Shown: positions 26,257 through 34,429 of the stretch, in pieces | How positions within the stretch are numbered: the stretch's first letter is position 1 | How the letters are laid out: each line of letters starts with the position of its first letter | Source of the DNA: Albidovulum denitrificans | GTDB lineage: Bacteria; Pseudomonadota; Alphaproteobacteria; Rhodobacterales; Rhodobacteraceae | NCBI RefSeq assembly: GCF_002973535.1 | Contig: NZ_PVEP01000001.1 | Span: 992,001-1,056,000, forward strand | Direction: 5' to 3' | Length of the DNA stretch: 64,000 nucleotides | Position numbers and translations under genes: made by a program | Notes under the pieces: model-generated | What the model saw: only the letters and a program-made list of their open reading frames with translations | Database searches by the model: none | What the model was told of the DNA's origin: nothing

Positions 26257-27789
26257 TCACAGCGGGATGTTGTCGTGCTTCTTCCACGGGTTCGAAAGCT
26301 TCTTCGACCGAAGCGAGGCAAAGGCCCGCGCCACCCGCTTGCGGGTCGAATGCGGCTGGATCACCTCGTCGATAAAGCCCTTCTCGGCGGCGACGAAGGG
26401 GTTGGCGAAACGGTCCTCATACTCCTTCGTGCGCGCCGCGATCTTGTCCTTGTCGGCCAGTTCCGAGCGATAGAGGATCTCCACCGCGCCCTTCGCGCCC
26501 ATGACCGCGATCTCCGCCGTCGGCCAGGCATAGTTGAAATCGCCGCGCAGATGCTTCGACGCCATGACGTCATAGGCCCCGCCATAGGCCTTGCGCGTGA
26601 TGACCGTGACCTTCGGCACCGTCGCCTCGCCATAGGCGAAAAGCAGCTTCGCCCCGTGCTTGATGACGCCGCCATATTCCTGGCCGGTCCCCGGCAGGAA
26701 GCCCGGCACGTCGACCAGCGTCAGGATCGGAATTTCGAACGCATCGCAGAAGCGCACGAAACGCGCGGCCTTGCGGCTGCTGTCGATGTCCAGACACCCG
26801 GCCAGCACCATCGGCTGATTGGCGACGACGCCGACCGTCTGCCCCTCAAGCCGGATAAAGCCGGTGATGATATTGCCCGCGTAATCCTTCTGTATCTCGA
26901 AGAAATCGCCCTCATCCGCGACCTTCAGGATCAGTTCCTTCATGTCATAGGGCATGTTCGGGTTGTCGGGGATCAGCGTATCAAGGCTTTCCTCCATCCG
27001 CGCGACATCGTCGAAGAAGGGCCGCGTCGGCGCCTTTTCACGGTTGTTGAGCGGCAGGAAATCCACCAGCCGCCGCACCTCGGCCAGCGCCTCGACATCG
27101 TTTTCGAACGCGCCATCGGCGACGGAGGATTTTTTCGTATGCGTCGATGCGCCGCCCAGTTCCTCGGCGGTCACAATCTCATTCGTCACGGTCTTGACCA
27201 CGTCGGGGCCGGTGACGAACATGTAGGAGGTATCCTTCACCATGAAGATGAAGTCGGTCATCGCGGGGGAATAGACCGCGCCGCCCGCGCAAGGCCCCAT
27301 GATGACCGAGATCTGCGGCACGACGCCCGAGGCCATGATGTTGCGCTGAAACACCTCGGCATAGCCTGCAAGGCTGGCCACACCTTCCTGAATCCGCGCG
27401 CCGCCGCTGTCGTTCAGTCCGATCACCGGGGCGCCGTTCTGCACCGCCATGTCCATGATCTTGCAGATCTTCTGGGCGTGGGTTTCGGAAAGAGAGCCGC
27501 CGAAGACAGTGAAATCCTGGCTGAACACATAGACCATGCGGCCGTTGACCGTACCCCAGCCGGTGACGACACCGTCGCCCGCCGGGCGTTCCGCCTGCAT
27601 CCCGAAATCCGTCGCGCGATGGGCGACGAACATGTCGAATTCCTCGAAAGAGCCATCGTCCAGCAAAAGCTCAATCCGCTCCCGCGCGGTCAGCTTTCCG
27701 CGCGCGTGCTGGGCGTCGATCCGCCGCTGGCCGCCCCCCAGACGCGCCTGCTGGCGACGGTCTTCAAGCTGTTGCAGAATGTCTTTCAT
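26257..27789 (-). CDS. pccB: Propionyl-CoA carboxylase, carboxyltransferase beta subunit
   Basis: 510 aa from the ATG at 27789 ([16 protein letters not shown]). Crotonase-fold carboxyltransferase that moves CO2 from biotin to propionyl-CoA. Family blocks: '[21 protein letters not shown]', the first oxyanion-hole region '[21 protein letters not shown]', '[17 protein letters not shown]', and in the second half '[19 protein letters not shown]' and '[11 protein letters not shown]'. The conserved Asp of 'YDVMASK' that selects propionyl-CoA over acetyl-CoA in this family is present. TTTGCAA motifs 85-125 nt upstream and pccR nearby point to acyl-CoA-responsive control. Confidence 0.97.
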   Translation of the reverse strand: MKDILQQLEDRRQQARLGGGQRRIDAQHARGKLTARERIELLLDDGSFEEFDMFVAHRATDFGMQAERPAGDGVVTGWGTVNGRMVYVFSQDFTVFGGSLSETHAQKICKIMDMAVQNGAPVIGLNDSGGARIQEGVASLAGYAEVFQRNIMASGVVPQISVIMGPCAGGAVYSPAMTDFIFMVKDTSYMFVTGPDVVKTVTNEIVTAEELGGASTHTKKSSVADGAFENDVEALAEVRRLVDFLPLNNREKAPTRPFFDDVARMEESLDTLIPDNPNMPYDMKELILKVADEGDFFEIQKDYAGNIITGFIRLEGQTVGVVANQPMVLAGCLDIDSSRKAARFVRFCDAFEIPILTLVDVPGFLPGTGQEYGGVIKHGAKLLFAYGEATVPKVTVITRKAYGGAYDVMASKHLRGDFNYAWPTAEIAVMGAKGAVEILYRSELADKDKIAARTKEYEDRFANPFVAAEKGFIDEVIQPHSTRKRVARAFASLRSKKLSNPWKKHDNIPL

Positions 27790-27873
27790 CGGATACACTC
27801 CTCCCCAATGCGGCACCACGGCCCGGCGGACCCTAACGGCAAAGCCGCGCGCCGGGAAGCTGTTTCCGTCAAA

Positions 27874-27913
27874 TTTGCAAACTCTTGACAAGAGGCCGTC
27901 CGCAAATTGCAAA
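27874..27913. promoter_or_regulatory. Predicted PccR (ScfR) operators between pccB and the racemase gene
   Basis: Two TTTGCAA-type motifs: TTTGCAAA at 27874-27881 and TTGCAAA at 27907-27913. On the minus strand both read as direct copies (GTTTGCAAATTTG and GTTTGCAATTTG) 32 bp apart, i.e. three helix turns. TTTGCAAA is the core reported for PccR of Rhodobacter sphaeroides and for the related RamB. The element lies 85-125 nt before pccB and 13 nt before the divergent racemase start, so it may control both. Confidence 0.7.
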
Positions 27914-27925
27914 CAAGGGTGAGCG

Positions 27926-28957
27926 ATGCGCAGTGACCGCGTGATCCATGTCGTCTCCGTCCATGCCGAAGGCGAGGTCGGCAATGTCATCACCGGCGGG
28001 GTCGCGGCCCCACCGGGCGACACGCTCTGGGATCAGCGCGACTTCCTGCACCGCGACGGGGCGCTGCGGCGGCTGATGCTGAACGAACCGCGTGGCGGGG
28101 TCTTCAAGCATGTCAACCTGCTGGTCCCGCCCAGGACCCAGGGCGCCGCGATGGGGTTCCTCATCATGGAGCCGGAACATACCCCGCCGATGTCCGGCTC
28201 CAACTCCATCTGCGTGGCGACGGTGTGCCTTGAAACCGGGATCGTGCCGATGACCGGGGATGAAACGCGCTTTGCGCTTGAGGCACCCGCCGGGCTGGTC
28301 CAGATCGTCGCCGACACCCGCGACGGTCAGGTCAATTCGGTCGAGATCGCCAATGTCCCCTCCTTCGCCGACCGTCTCGATGCCGCGCTTGAGGTCGAAG
28401 GCATCGGGACGCTGACGGTCGACACCGCCTATGGCGGCGACAGCTTCGTTCTGGTCGACGCGGCGGCCCTTGGCTTTGCCCTGACCCCGGATGAGGCGCG
28501 CGACATCGCCGCGATGGGCGCGAAGATCACCGCGGCGGCCAATCAGCAACTGGGCTTCCGCCACCCGACGCAGGACTGGCGGCACATCTCCTTTTGCCAG
28601 TTCACCGGCCCGCTGGCCCATCACGGCCATACGCTCAGCGGGACCAATGCCGTGGTGATCGACCCCGGCAAGATCGACCGTTCGCCAACCGGGACGGGCT
28701 GTTCGGCGCGCATGGCGGTGATGGCGGCCAAGGGACAGATGGCGCCCGGCCACGCCTATGTCGCACGGTCGCTGATCGGCGGGCGCTTCGACTGCACCTT
28801 CGCGCTGGCCCCGCCGGAGGGGGACCGTCAGGCGATCCTGCCGCGCATTCGCGGCCGCGCCTGGATCACCGGCACCCATCAGGTGATGCGCGACCCGCGC
28901 GATCCCTGGCCCGAGGGCTACCGGCTGACCGATACCTGGCCCGCGATGCCGGGCTGA
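27926..28957 (+). CDS. Proline racemase superfamily protein (hydroxyproline epimerase/dehydratase type, Ser/Cys active site)
   Basis: 343 aa. Diaminopimelate-epimerase fold. The first catalytic position, normally Cys in 'MCGHN', is Ser90 in '[14 protein letters not shown]'; the second is intact, Cys259 in '[16 protein letters not shown]'. Ser/Cys members of the family include 4-hydroxyproline 2-epimerases and trans-3-hydroxy-L-proline dehydratases, while true proline racemase uses two cysteines. Substrate recognition near '[12 protein letters not shown]' is conserved. No other hydroxyproline genes are in view. It is divergent from pccB and shares the motif region at 27874-27913. Confidence 0.82.
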   Translation: MRSDRVIHVVSVHAEGEVGNVITGGVAAPPGDTLWDQRDFLHRDGALRRLMLNEPRGGVFKHVNLLVPPRTQGAAMGFLIMEPEHTPPMSGSNSICVATVCLETGIVPMTGDETRFALEAPAGLVQIVADTRDGQVNSVEIANVPSFADRLDAALEVEGIGTLTVDTAYGGDSFVLVDAAALGFALTPDEARDIAAMGAKITAAANQQLGFRHPTQDWRHISFCQFTGPLAHHGHTLSGTNAVVIDPGKIDRSPTGTGCSARMAVMAAKGQMAPGHAYVARSLIGGRFDCTFALAPPEGDRQAILPRIRGRAWITGTHQVMRDPRDPWPEGYRLTDTWPAMPG

Positions 28958-28983
28958 CCCTTCCCTCTCTCAGGATACCCCAC

Positions 28984-29325
28984 ATGCCCGCCGCCGCCCT
29001 CACGATCGGCCTTCTGATCGCGTCCAACGTCTTCATGACCTTCGCCTGGTACGGCCACCTGAAGTTCCGCGCCGCGCCCCTTCTGACGGTGATCCTTGTC
29101 AGCTGGGGGATCGCCTTCTTCGAATACCTGCTTCAGGTCCCCGCCAACCGGATCGGCTATGGCACCTTCAACGCCGCCCAGCTGAAGACCATACAGGAGG
29201 TCATCACCCTGTCGGTCTTCGCCATCTTCTCGGTCACCTACCTGAAGGAAAGCCTTGGCTGGAACCATGTCGCGGGCTTTACCCTGATCGCCGCCGGGGC
29301 CTTTTTCATCTTTCACAAATGGTGA
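28984..29325 (+). CDS. DMT-superfamily small membrane protein (DUF486)
   Basis: 113 aa, four predicted membrane helices. Typical DUF486 blocks: 'SNVFMTFAWYGHLKF' in helix 1, 'SWGIAFFEYLLQVPANRIGY' in the middle, and 'TLIAAGAFFIFHKW' at the C-terminus. Small DMT proteins of this size act as dimeric transporters; the substrate is unknown. Its last 13 codons and the stop form the left copy of a perfect 42-bp direct repeat whose right copy lies 830 bp downstream, so a gene was apparently inserted exactly at its 3' end without damaging it. Confidence 0.85.
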   Translation: MPAAALTIGLLIASNVFMTFAWYGHLKFRAAPLLTVILVSWGIAFFEYLLQVPANRIGYGTFNAAQLKTIQEVITLSVFAIFSVTYLKESLGWNHVAGFTLIAAGAFFIFHKW

Positions 29326-29327
29326 TG
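29286..29327 (+). repeat. 42-bp perfect direct repeat, left copy
   Basis: From GATCGCCGCCGGGGCC to CACAAATGGTGATG, identical over 42 bp to 30116-30157. It encodes the C-terminus of the DUF486 protein and contains the overlapping stop/start (TGATG) of the next gene. Confidence 0.95.
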
Positions 29328-30116
29328 GCTGGCGAAAGCAGGGCCTGGCCGGGTACGCTCGCACCGATTACGATGGCGGCTCTTGTCGCGGTCGGATTTG
29401 GCGATTTCGGCCAGATCGGAACCGCCCCCGACCCCACGCCCGGCGGGCCTTTCGGGTTCAGGTTCGTTTTACGCATCGCACAGCTGGTGCCGTTCTTCCC
29501 CCTGCTCATGCTGGCGCTTGCATGTCTGACCGGCCTGCATCTTCCGAGCGGTGTCGCGCGCTTCCTGTCCTTTCTCAGCGTCGCGCTCGGCTTGACGATA
29601 ACCGCTGCCAGCGCTGCTGCCTCCGGGCCCGGCAGCCTGATCGTGCTGGTCGAGGGCATCGCCCTTACTCTCGCGGTTGCCGCGACCTTTCGGTTGCTTG
29701 CCCGACCGGATGGCGATGCACGGACGCGACGGGCGGCGCTTATGCGGATGGTGCCCGCAACCGCCGTCGCCGTATGGTCGCTGGGCGCGGCCGCTCTCAT
29801 CGCGGCCTCGGCGACACGGATCAGCGACGGCCGCCCCTATTGTCTGGCGCGTCACGGCGACACCGAGGCGGTCGAAAGCCTCGCGACGCTGCGCGGTCTG
29901 TCGTTCTACACCACCCGGTCCGGCTACAAGAGCAACTCGAACTGGTACATGCACGGCATCCTGATTGTCGAAACCGGCGCCGCGCCCGAGGTCTATAACT
30001 GGTCGCCAAGGCGCCTTCGCTTTGATCGCCTGAGTGAACCCGGCCGCCTGACCATCGACCCGCGCGGGAATTGCAAGCCCCGAGCGGATTTCCTTGCCGC
30101 GCTGCCGCTTCTGTAG
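29325..30116 (+). CDS. Unrecognised membrane protein carried between direct repeats
   Basis: 263 aa from the ATG at 29325, which overlaps the DUF486 stop as TGATG; an ATG at 29319 in the same frame is also possible. There is no Shine-Dalgarno, so translation must be coupled to the upstream gene. Four or five predicted membrane helices fill residues 12-160: 'LAPITMAALVAVGFGDFG', 'QLVPFFPLLMLALACLTGL', 'FLSFLSVALGLTITAASAA', 'VAVWSLGAAALIAASATR'. A soluble C-terminal domain follows with 'GRPYCLARHGDTEAVESLA' and 'GILIVETGAAPEVYNWSPRR'. I recognise no family. The stop codon ends on the first base of the right-hand repeat. Confidence 0.65.
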   Translation: MAGESRAWPGTLAPITMAALVAVGFGDFGQIGTAPDPTPGGPFGFRFVLRIAQLVPFFPLLMLALACLTGLHLPSGVARFLSFLSVALGLTITAASAAASGPGSLIVLVEGIALTLAVAATFRLLARPDGDARTRRAALMRMVPATAVAVWSLGAAALIAASATRISDGRPYCLARHGDTEAVESLATLRGLSFYTTRSGYKSNSNWYMHGILIVETGAAPEVYNWSPRRLRFDRLSEPGRLTIDPRGNCKPRADFLAALPLL

Positions 30117-30157
30117 ATCGCCGCCGGGGCCTTTTTCATCTTTCACAAATGGTGATG
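30116..30157 (+). repeat. 42-bp perfect direct repeat, right copy
   Basis: Exact copy of 29286-29327. Here it is non-coding: the frame after its ATG closes within eight codons. Perfect identity in a copy under no coding constraint implies a recent event. Confidence 0.95.
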
Positions 30158-30212
30158 ATCCCTGCGACCTTTTGACATGGACGCCCGCGTTCAAAGCCCC
30201 TAAGCCCCGGTC

Positions 30213-31436
30213 ATGCCCCCGCCAGACCGCCCCGCGATCCGTTTCCTCGACCGCAGCACCCCGCCCCATATCCTGACGCTGGTGCTGGTGGCGGGCGTTC
30301 CGGCGCTGTCGCTGAACATCTTCCTGCCCTCGCTGCCTTCGATGGCGCGTCATTTCGACGTGGAATACCACCTGATCCAGCTGTCGATGTCGCTTTACCT
30401 GGCGATGACGGCCGTCGTGCAGCTGATGATCGGGCCGCTGGCGGACCGTTACGGGCGCCGCTCCGTCCTTCTTCTCGTGACCGCGATCTTCGTCGTCGCC
30501 TCCATCGGCACCGTGCTTGCGCCGGGCTATGTCAGCTTCATGATCTGCCGCATGGCGCAGGCCGCCATCGCGGTCGGCTTCGTCCTGTCGCGCGCCATCG
30601 TCCGCGACATGGTGGCCGAGGATCAGGCCGCCTCGATGATCGGCTATGTCACCATGGGCATGTCGGTGGTGCCGATGGCAGGCCCGGTGATCGGCGGCGC
30701 GCTGGATGAGGTCTTTGGCTGGCAGGCGACCTTCGTGCTCTTGGCGCTGAGCGGGGCCGGGTTGTTCGCGCTGATCTGGGCCGATCTGGGCGAAACCGGC
30801 CAAAGGCGGCAGACCTCATTCCTCGACCAGGCGCGGGAATATCCGGCACTCTTCCGCTCCCAACGCTTCTGGGGCTATTGCCTGGCCGCCACCTTCGCCT
30901 CGGGCGCTTTCTTTTCCTATCTCGGCGGCGCCCCTTTCGTGGGGTCAGAGATCTTCGGCCTCTCCCCGGCCGCGCTCGGCATCTATTTCGGCGCCCCGGC
31001 GGTGGGCTACATGGCGGGCAACTTCCTCTCGGGCCTGTACAGCGTCCGGGTCGGGCTGAACCGGATGATGCTGGCGGGCGCGCTTGTCACGCTGGCGGGG
31101 ATGACGGTGCTGGCGCTGGTGACGCTGGCGGGTTTCGTCACGCCGCTGATCTTCTTCGGCTTCACCGGCCTGATCGGCTTTGGCAACGGCATCCTCCTGC
31201 CCAGCGCCAATGCCGGGATGCTGTCGGTGCGCCCGGCGCTGGCCGCCTCGGCCGCCGGGATCGGCGGCGCGCTTCTGATCGGCCTTGGCGCGGCGCTGTC
31301 GGCCATGGCGGGCGCGGTGCTGACGCCAACCTCGGGGCCGATGCCGCTGATCCTCTTGATGCTGGTCACATCGGCCCTGTCGCTGGCCTGCGCGATCTGG
31401 GTCATTCTCCGCGCACGGGCGGTGACCCGGCAGTAA
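30213..31436 (+). CDS. Bcr/CflA-type multidrug efflux MFS transporter
   Basis: 407 aa, twelve predicted membrane helices. The MFS motif A is 'GPLADRYGRRSVLLL' between helices 2 and 3, and the drug/H+ antiporter motif C region lies in helix 5 ('GMSVVPMAGPVIGGALDEVFG'), which places it in DHA1, Bcr/CflA subfamily. The N-terminal cytoplasmic segment precedes 'TLVLVAGVPALSLNIFLPSL'. It probably exports a drug or metabolite by proton antiport. It ends 62 bp before pccR on the same strand. Confidence 0.9.
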   Translation: MPPPDRPAIRFLDRSTPPHILTLVLVAGVPALSLNIFLPSLPSMARHFDVEYHLIQLSMSLYLAMTAVVQLMIGPLADRYGRRSVLLLVTAIFVVASIGTVLAPGYVSFMICRMAQAAIAVGFVLSRAIVRDMVAEDQAASMIGYVTMGMSVVPMAGPVIGGALDEVFGWQATFVLLALSGAGLFALIWADLGETGQRRQTSFLDQAREYPALFRSQRFWGYCLAATFASGAFFSYLGGAPFVGSEIFGLSPAALGIYFGAPAVGYMAGNFLSGLYSVRVGLNRMMLAGALVTLAGMTVLALVTLAGFVTPLIFFGFTGLIGFGNGILLPSANAGMLSVRPALAASAAGIGGALLIGLGAALSAMAGAVLTPTSGPMPLILLMLVTSALSLACAIWVILRARAVTRQ

Positions 31437-31453
31437 CCCCTTGCCGGAGACGG

Positions 31454-31461
31454 TTTGCAAA
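31454..31461 (+). promoter_or_regulatory. TTTGCAAA motif upstream of pccR, likely autoregulatory
   Basis: A perfect TTTGCAAA palindrome 37 nt before the pccR start codon, followed after four bases by a weaker half (CCCTGCGAA). It is the same core as in front of pccB, which suggests that PccR controls its own gene. Confidence 0.6.
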
Positions 31462-31498
31462 CGTACCCTGCGAAGGCAGCAAAGCAGGGCGGACGGAA

Positions 31499-32887
31499 AT
31501 GGCGGTCCAGAAACTCTATGCCGGGGTCAAACTGCGCGAGACGCGCACAAGGCTTGGCCTGACGCAGAAGGCCTTCGCCGCCAAGCTGGGCGTCTCGCTG
31601 CCCTATCTGAACCAGATGGAGAACAACCACCGGCCCGTTTCGGCCGCCGTGGTGCTGGCGCTGGCGGGTGAATTCGGCCTTGATGTGACCGAGCTGTCGG
31701 CGGGCGATGCCGAACGCATGGTCAGCGACATGCGCGAGGCGCTGGCCGATCCGGTCTTTGCCGACGCCACCCCGCCGCTGGCCGACCTGCGCCTTGCGGC
31801 CTCGAACGCGCCGATGCTGGCGCGGGCCTTCCTCGAACTCCACCGCGCCTACCGGCAGACCCACGAACGCCTCGCCTCGCTGGACGAAGCCTTGGGACGC
31901 GAGGGCGGCGCCACCGCCGTCTCCCCCTGGGAGGAGGTGCGCGACTTCTTTCACTATTGCGACAACTACATCGACGCCGTGGACCGCGCCGCCGAACATT
32001 TCGCCGGCCCCGACCCCGCGCAACTGACCGAGCGCGCCCGCGCCGCCCTGTCGGCGCGCGGCTACACCCTGCGCTTCGCCGATACCGATGAGGTGCGCCG
32101 CCTGGACGACAAGGTGCTGACGCTGTCGACCCGCGCCGCGACTGCCACCCAGCGCTTCCAGCTTGTCCACCAGATCGCGCTTCTGACCCAGAACGACCTG
32201 CTGGAGGCGACGCTGGACCTTGCCCGGTTCCAGACGCCCACCGCGCGCGCCATCGCCAAGATCGGGCTGGCCAACTACTTCGCCGGGGCGGCGGTGCTGC
32301 CCTATCAGCCCTTCCTCGCCGCCGCGCGCGAGACGCGCCATGACCTTGAACGCCTCTCCGACCTTTTCACCGCCTCGGTCGAACAGGTGGCCCACCGGCT
32401 CTCAACCATGCAGCGCCCCGGCCAGAAGGGCATCCCCTTCTTCTTCGTTCGCGTCGATCAGGCCGGGACGATCACCAAGCGCCATTCGGCCACGCGGCTG
32501 CAATTCGCCCGCTTCGGCGGCGCCTGCCCGCTTTGGAACGTGCATCAGGCCTTCGAGACGCCGGGCCGCTTCCTGCGCCAACTGGCCGAGACACCCGACG
32601 GGGTGCGCTATTTCTGCCTGGCCCGCGATGTGTCGAAACCCGGCGGGTCATTCCGCGCGCCGGTGCGCCGCTATGCCATCGGCCTTGGGTGCGAAATCAG
32701 CCATGCGGGCGATCTGATCTATACCGACGGCATGGACGTGACCAACGCCCGCGCCTTCGAACCGATCGGCATTTCCTGCCGGATATGTGAGCGGGCAGAC
32801 TGCCACCAAAGGTCGGTCCCCCCGCTCGAACGGCAGTTGCGCGTCGACCCCGACCGGCGCGGCGTCCTGCCCTATGATATTGGCTGA
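31499..32887 (+). CDS. pccR: Short-chain fatty acyl-CoA regulator (ScfR family), PccR
   Basis: 462 aa from the ATG at 31499. An N-terminal XRE helix-turn-helix (about 8-65: 'LRETRTRLGLTQKAFAAKLG', 'SLPYLNQMENNHRPVSAAVV') is followed by the long ScfR-type domain (DUF2083/IrrE-like remnant), with 'RFQLVHQIALLTQNDLLEA'. The C-terminal sensor part has 'KRHSATRLQFARFGGACPLW' and the Cys cluster 'ISCRICERADCHQRSVPP'. In R. sphaeroides, PccR activates pccB for propionyl-CoA assimilation. Both the pccAB/mutase genes and TTTGCAAA sites are in this window, supporting the same role. Confidence 0.92.
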   Translation: MAVQKLYAGVKLRETRTRLGLTQKAFAAKLGVSLPYLNQMENNHRPVSAAVVLALAGEFGLDVTELSAGDAERMVSDMREALADPVFADATPPLADLRLAASNAPMLARAFLELHRAYRQTHERLASLDEALGREGGATAVSPWEEVRDFFHYCDNYIDAVDRAAEHFAGPDPAQLTERARAALSARGYTLRFADTDEVRRLDDKVLTLSTRAATATQRFQLVHQIALLTQNDLLEATLDLARFQTPTARAIAKIGLANYFAGAAVLPYQPFLAAARETRHDLERLSDLFTASVEQVAHRLSTMQRPGQKGIPFFFVRVDQAGTITKRHSATRLQFARFGGACPLWNVHQAFETPGRFLRQLAETPDGVRYFCLARDVSKPGGSFRAPVRRYAIGLGCEISHAGDLIYTDGMDVTNARAFEPIGISCRICERADCHQRSVPPLERQLRVDPDRRGVLPYDIG

Positions 32888-32890
32888 CCC

Positions 32891-33133
32891 TCAGCCCGCC
32901 GAAAGAATTCGCGCGATTTCATCCTTCAGATGCGCGCGCTTCTTGCGCAGCTCGGTCTCGGCGAGGCTTTCCATCGGCTCGATCCCGGCCTCGGCCCGGT
33001 GAACCTGACGGTTGATCTCGTGATATTCATCAGCAAGGCGCGAAAAATGCGCGTCCGAGGTTTTCAGCGCGTGAATCCGATCGGCGTCGGCGGGGAATTC
33101 CTCGTGCAACTCGTGTGGGGTATGTTGTGACAT
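32891..33133 (-). CDS. YdcH family protein (DUF465)
   Basis: 80 aa from the ATG at 33133; the 15-residue upstream extension is not conserved. A single coiled coil: 'PHELHEEFPADADRIHALK', 'DAHFSRLADEYHEINRQVHR', then 'LRKKRAHLKDEIARIL', which matches DUF465 end to end. Function is not established. It is tail to tail with pccR (3-bp gap). Confidence 0.85.
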   Translation of the reverse strand: MSQHTPHELHEEFPADADRIHALKTSDAHFSRLADEYHEINRQVHRAEAGIEPMESLAETELRKKRAHLKDEIARILSAG

Positions 33134-33295
33134 GGCGTCTCCTGTTGTTTGCCTCACAAGCCTAGCAACCATGGCCATCGCGCAACTTGACCTCGGTCAA
33201 AGCGCGACGCGAATGGCGGGTGAAGCGGCGGCAACGTACTTGCGCCAAGGCGGCGGGGCGGTCACTTTCCGGCGGACGATTCACGGAACGCGCAG

Positions 33296-34429
33296 ATGAT
33301 CCTTCTCGAACATGGCCCCGGCGGGGATGCCGCCCTTTTCCGCGCGCCGCGCCGGGTGATCCGCGCCGACCACGCGGATGAGGTGCTGCCCGCGCTTCTG
33401 GCGCTCGACGCCGCGCAGGCGGAGGGTCTCTGGGCCGCGGGCTTCGTCGCCTATGAGGCGGGCTATGCGCTGGAGCCGCGCCTTGCCCCCCTGATGCCCG
33501 CCAACCGCCGCGGCCCGCTCCTGGCCTTCGGCCTTTACGACGCCCCCGAACCGGGCAGCGCCACGCTTGCCCAGGCCGAAGCGCTGGCGGCGAAAGCCAC
33601 GCTCAGCCCCGCCGCGCCGGACTGGTCGGCGGCCGATCACGGCGCGGCGATGGCGTGCGTGCTGGACCACATCGCGGCGGGCGACATCTATCAGGCCAAC
33701 CTGACCCTGCGGATGCGCGCCCATGCCTCCGGCCCCGCCCTGGGCCTTTACGGCGCGCTGCGGCGGCGTCAGCCGGTCGGCTACGGCGCCTTTCTCGACC
33801 TGCCGGAGATGCCGGTCCTCATCTCCCGATCCCCCGAGCTTTTCTTCGCCACCGATGCCGAAGGCAGGATCGAGACCCGCCCGATGAAGGGAACCGCGCC
33901 CCGCGCGACCAACCCGGCCCATGACGCGGCGCTGCGGATGGAGTTGCAGCGAAGCATCAAGAACCGCGCCGAAAACCTTATGATCGTTGATCTTTTACGC
34001 AACGATATCTCGCGCATATCGACCATCGGATCGGTCAGGGTGCCAGAGCTGTTCGCCATCGAATCCTATGCCACCGTGCATCAGATGGTCAGCCGCGTAA
34101 CGGGTCAGCTTTTGCCCGGTACCACGCCGTCAGGTCTGTTCCGCGCGCTCTTTCCCTGTGGCTCGATCACCGGCGCGCCGAAGATCCGCGCGATGGAGAT
34201 CATCCGCGATCTGGAACTGACACCACGCGGGGCCTATTGCGGCGCGATCGGCTGGCTTGGCCCGGACGGCGCGTCGGCCTTCAACGTCGCGATCCGCACC
34301 CTGACGCTGCATGACGGCGGCGCGGTTGAGATCGGCGTCGGCGGCGGTATCGTGGCCGACAGCACCCCCGCTGGCGAATATGAGGAGGCGCTGTGGAAAG
34401 CCCGTTTTGCCGCCCTGACACGCGGCTGA
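33296..34429 (+). CDS. pabB: Aminodeoxychorismate synthase component I
   Basis: 377 aa, the short form without the N-terminal regulatory part of TrpE. It converts chorismate and ammonia to 4-amino-4-deoxychorismate for folate. Chorismate-binding blocks are 'HIAAGDIYQANLTLRMR', 'ETRPMKGTAPRATNP', 'NLMIVDLLRNDISRISTIGS', 'FPCGSITGAPKIRAMEII' and 'GGGIVADSTPAGEYEEALWK'. The PabB-type Lys of 'RPMKGT' (forming the covalent intermediate) is present. The next gene overlaps it by 37 bp. The glutaminase PabA is not in the window. Confidence 0.92.
   Translation: MILLEHGPGGDAALFRAPRRVIRADHADEVLPALLALDAAQAEGLWAAGFVAYEAGYALEPRLAPLMPANRRGPLLAFGLYDAPEPGSATLAQAEALAAKATLSPAAPDWSAADHGAAMACVLDHIAAGDIYQANLTLRMRAHASGPALGLYGALRRRQPVGYGAFLDLPEMPVLISRSPELFFATDAEGRIETRPMKGTAPRATNPAHDAALRMELQRSIKNRAENLMIVDLLRNDISRISTIGSVRVPELFAIESYATVHQMVSRVTGQLLPGTTPSGLFRALFPCGSITGAPKIRAMEIIRDLELTPRGAYCGAIGWLGPDGASAFNVAIRTLTLHDGGAVEIGVGGGIVADSTPAGEYEEALWKARFAALTRG

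Noticed and set aside
25475-26287. 270-codon minus-strand frame covering the DUF6497 gene, the gap after it and the 42-residue lipoprotein
   Set aside because: It is out of frame with the two supported genes; the part in the uncovered gap (MIHAGDARSPQRPN...) has no Shine-Dalgarno and no recognisable protein character.
27885-27890. TTGACA as a -35 box for the racemase gene
   Set aside because: At 16-18 nt downstream there is no -10-like hexamer, only the second TTTGCAA-type motif; not listed as a promoter.
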